Positions 60,335 through 64,000 of a stretch of DNA of 64,000 bases are shown in pieces; within the stretch, counting starts at the first letter, position 1; each line of letters starts with the position of its first letter. The stretch covers positions 2,780,351-2,844,350 of the forward strand of contig JAQFVV010000021.1 in NCBI GenBank assembly GCA_028023455.1, given 5' to 3'. Source of the stretch: Epiperipatus broadwayi (lineage: Eukaryota > Onychophora > Udeonychophora > Euonychophora > Peripatidae). Below the pieces are notes generated by a model. It was given only the letters and a program-made list of their open reading frames with translations. It searched no databases and was not told the origin of the DNA. Made by a program: the position numbers and the translations under genes.

Positions 60335-62519
60335 GATAGCCAACAAAGCTTACCTAAACCACGAATCTATCATCAAAGCAACTTTCATAAGCAAAAAATG
60401 GATTTCATCCTCTCATCTAAATCTTAACCCTTCTGCATTTCAGTATTTTTCCATCACTCCCTAAATTGCAATCTGAATTAATAGTTCAATATTTTATTTT
60501 AGCATTAAAATCTTTAATCAATATTATGAGATTAGTCCATTGTATTTGATTTACTACAAATATAAGTTTAAAATAAAAACATTCTAAAAAAAATCATATT
60601 TTACCTCTTCAAATATAAAAATAAAATAAAATAAAGCAAAATATGTAACAAAAACATAAGTTTTTACTTATTACACCATTTCAGCTAAGTTGATACAAAA
60701 AAATTAATGAAAACTTTGCTGTTTAAATTCCATTTTTAAATATAAATATTTTTTTTTATTTAAGTCATCATAAAGTTATGAAATTATGTTCTAAAATTTA
60801 AAATTGCATTTATAATTATTTATAATTATTATTTACATGGTTTTTTTATATGTCTTAAAAATATTATGTGGTTTTAATAAGTTACAGTTAATTTTATAAA
60901 TAAAAAAAGATAGATGTCACTACCTATGCAATGAAGAACATAATTGTTGAGAGATTCTTGACTCCGTTTAAGTAGGAGCTACAGTACATCACAACACATA
61001 ATTGTAAATTAGTTAAAGCACATTGAAAAGAGCAAAAATTAATATTTGCTGAAAAGAGCTTTTTTGTGTATGATTATATATATATGTGTGTGTATGATTA
61101 TATATATATATTGCTATTATATCAAGATATTTTATGCTATATTATATCCTTGATTTATTTAAATATGTTAAAGCAGCATAATGAATTAACTTCTTTCCAT
61201 TTTTGATAATTAAAATATTACAGAAGTCCTATACCATGGTGTTTGACAGAGTGCAATGATCATAATGTTCTTCTTATCATTACTTCCAAGGTTTTTACTT
61301 TGTATTTTTTAAAAACTGGACATGTTTTAAAAAATCTAAAAGTAAGAATAAAAATATTTTATTTTTTAGTAATTACTATACAAATATTTTGTAAAAGTAA
61401 TCGTAAATATTTAAATAAACTATGGTATTTTTTGGTTACTGCTAATAGCAGTTGAAAATAAATTTACAAGTTTGTTCAAAACTTCAATATTAATTCATCA
61501 ATCAGCGACATTCTAAGCTTTTACTGACCATTAATAGTTTTTATTTTAGAAGACTACTGACATCTTCAGCTTTTTTTAAATTAATAATCAATATATTTTT
61601 AGTTCCAGCATTTACCATCAAGTGAATGTAAAACCAGCAAATATCACACAGCTTAGAATTATTTAACTTATGTAGACAAAAAAAACGATACAAGATTGCC
61701 ACAGATTGAGATTTTAATATTCCCTAGAAGTTTAAATTAACCTAATTCAACAAGAAATGTTCAGAAAGTAGACTAATAAATAGTCATTTAAATTTAAAAT
61801 GATCAAACCCTAGTGCTATTTCTTATTATTTAGGTAAATGTTTTTGAAACATATGAATAAAACCACAGTGTAAAAGATCTCAAAAATGCATTTCATGCTG
61901 AACTAGCATTCTTTATTTATGGCCAGATTACAATCTTTTACACATATTTTCATCATTTACTCAGTGTTTGTCAATAGCAAATTATTAAAATTTGATTTAC
62001 AAGTGTCATACTTTCTGCACCCAAAATTTTAATATTGTCTACTTTTGATCAATATATTAATGATTATTACTAATCATTTATTATGCTAGAGATTATCATA
62101 TCAATAAATTACTATAATCATCTCTAACCTAATAAATGCTTAGTAGTAATTATTAATCTATTTATCTAAAGTGGATGGTATTGAGTGCAGAAAATTTAAA
62201 ACTTATGAATGAAATTGTTATAATTTAATATTGATAAATATTAAATAAGTGATAATATATGTAAGTGATTGTTATTTCAACCAGATAAAATAGTGCTGTT
62301 TGAGCATAAAATGCATCCTGGAAAACATTTATATTTTTTCAATGTCTTTATTCATATGCTTCAAAAATATGTGATAGAGTATAAGTTTTATACATACTTA
62401 AAAAATATTGTGCATAAAAAAAAGTACTGAAGTTGGAATAACTGTTTTAAGTTTTTATGTTTAATTTTTGAAAAGCCAATATTTTAATATTTAACTGGGT
62501 TTAAAGTTTATATTAGAGT
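59701..62519. other. Spacer without a gene
   Basis: A+T-rich with an AC/AT microsatellite and a short repeat-B piece at about 61880-61960 (ATTTCATGCTGAACTAGCAT). No coding frame can be supported. Confidence 0.5.
60285..60334. repeat. AC-AT compound microsatellite
   Basis: About 12 AC units change to about 13 AT units. Confidence 0.97.
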
Positions 62520-62780
62520 GATGGTCATAGATAAACAGAAAATGAAAGGATTGATACATGTTTGCATAATATAAATTTAGAACAAGTTAAAGAATTTTGT
62601 TATCTGAAAAGTATGATTTATGATGATAATAGATGTTTTGTGAAGATTAAAAGAAGAATAATGCTAGGAATATGTAATTTTCAAGACAATGATCTAATAT
62701 TATAAACTGTTAAAAATATTCATTTAATGCTTTGGGTACCAATATAGTTGGTATATTATATTACACAGTTTCTTCTTTTA
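62520..62780 (+). pseudogene. Decayed LINE reverse transcriptase fragment
   Basis: LEQVKEFCYLKSMIYDDNR followed by FVKIKRRIMLG matches the segment after motif D and E in RTE-like enzymes (LE.V..F.YLGS.I..D......I..RI). The further text FQDNDLI and beyond is full of stops. The catalytic region is absent. Confidence 0.6.
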
Positions 62781-63544
62781 AATACTGCAAATAGCTTCTG
62801 AAACCACACTGAAATAACTAATTAATAAACTGAAGAATCAGTCTACTTTTGACATTGACGTGTATATAAAGACATAAATGGTGGAATCTAAACTTTTATA
62901 TAAAGCAATCTGAAAATTAATGCCAAGAGTGAATCATAGATTGGTACTTTTACAACATTTATCTGTACTTAGGTAAAATAATAGTAGTTTTTTTTTTTGT
63001 AATAATTTTTTTTTTATAAAGTGACATAAAGATGTAAATAGTTTGAAAAATTGAACACATTCAGTACATTTCTCCATTGAAAAATAAAACCTTTTTCCAT
63101 AGTAATCACAAAATAAAAATTTGTGTTTGTACTTGTTTATAATAAAATATTATGTCATTGAAAAATAAAATAGATTTCCATAAAAAGACATTAACCAAAC
63201 TGTCAGTAATTATGAAAAAGATTCTATCAGTCCAGTCTCTGGAGTAAAAACCAGGCATTTAGGAATTGAAGACAAATTTTGAAGATGGTAACCACATTCT
63301 GAACTATTACGGTCTGGCAATATGACAGTGGTGAACTGGAATCTCTTTCTAGCCTTTCTTCAAGCTTTCCACTTTGTTTATTGGCAATAGCCCCAAAAAA
63401 TTAATTTATCATTTTATCTTTTTTTATTATTTTTGATTACTAATCCAATTCACTGTTTTACTGTACTAAACCAAGCATAAAAACCAAGAAGCAACTTTCT
63501 ATATAATAACTTTGTTTATATTTATTCTTTCCCAACTTCATGCT

Positions 63545-64000
63545 TTTAGGCATTTACATTCAATTAACAGATGCCTAATATTTTTTATGCCTTCCTTACA
63601 AAACATGCACACTAAATCACCCACAAGTTTCTATTTACATGTATATTCCCTTGTCGCTAAAGTTACTGTTTGAGACTTAAACAGTAAATTACTTTCTTTG
63701 CTATTATTATAAATTAACTCACACCCAATATTCTGTTTACTTCTATAAATATTTAAACTCTTTTTACTCTCCATACTAGCTCTCCATCTCCCCAACTCCC
63801 TATTCTTTACTAATACATCTATTCTTCTATCTCATTCCCTGCCACTATAACATGTAACAATTCTCCTAACACAATCATTCCACTGTTTGTATAAGTATAC
63901 TAACATAAATTCTTTATTCAAATCTTCTACATAACATGCTACCTTTCTCATCCATCTTGTTGCCTGCCCTTTACCCATAACCCAATACTATTTGGGTGAT
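63545..64000 (-). pseudogene. LINE C-terminal part, cut by the window edge
   Basis: From the right edge downward: WVMGKGQATRWMRKVACYVE, LYKQWNDCVRRIVTCYSGRE, NRELGRWRASMESKKSLNIY, CELIYNNSKESNLLFKSQ, a stop, then GDLVCMFCKEGIKNIRHLLI ending ECKCLKA. The CCHC knuckle C-x2-C-x8-H-x4-C is intact, which supports the reading at 28.4 kb where it is shifted. It is the same family as 21181-21560 and 28390-28866. The reverse transcriptase itself would lie beyond 64000. Confidence 0.85.

Overview
This window reads as nuclear DNA of an invertebrate animal. It is very A+T rich (roughly 70-75% by eye, not computed), packed with TA, AAT and TG microsatellites, and has no operons, rRNA genes or intact tRNA genes. 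The repeat mixture (RTE and CCHC-type LINEs, a BED-finger hAT, Ty3/gypsy-like elements, tRNA-derived SINEs, many fold-back elements) would fit a lophotrochozoan such as a mollusc, possibly a cephalopod, but nothing in the sequence settles the taxon. No complete host protein gene could be recognised. Almost everything identifiable is a transposable element or its remains.

Layout. 1-5.2 kb: a broken LTR retroelement with a gag-like remnant between two oppositely oriented copies of the same LTR-like sequence. 5.3-13.7 kb: A+T-rich spacer with a tRNA-derived SINE, three copies of a hairpin (fold-back) element and tandem pieces of a dispersed repeat called B here. 14.05-20.15 kb: a hAT transposon with near-identical terminal repeats and a perfect 8-bp target duplication. 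Its transposase is broken, and a 3.3-kb LTR retrotransposon with a perfect 5-bp target duplication sits inside it. 20.7-31.5 kb: LINE 3'-end fragments, several SINEs (tRNA-Gly-like and tRNA-Trp-like), fold-back family A, tandem duplications, a compound microsatellite and a 512-bp insert flanked by a 16-bp target duplication. 32.1-34.0 kb: a LINE tail with an internal tandem duplication, bordered by long AAT arrays. 34.0-41.2 kb: a 7-kb desert with only weak exon candidates.

41.2-44.5 kb: the best-preserved element, a full-length RTE-type LINE on the minus strand. Its endonuclease and reverse transcriptase keep their catalytic residues, interrupted by one frameshift and one in-frame stop. 44.5-64 kb: more microsatellites, SINEs, family A and B repeats, a 460-bp palindrome, two decayed LINE fragments, an unrecognised GC-richer open frame at 54.2-54.5 kb, and a further LINE end running off the right edge.

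The parts relate as layers of insertion rather than as a pathway. The RTE and CCHC LINEs are plausible sources of the machinery that moved the SINEs, and the hAT is older than the LTR element inside it. No clear new functional system was found. The most unusual structures are the fold-back families, the tRNA-Gly SINE with a lengthened acceptor stem, and the inverted-LTR locus at the left end.
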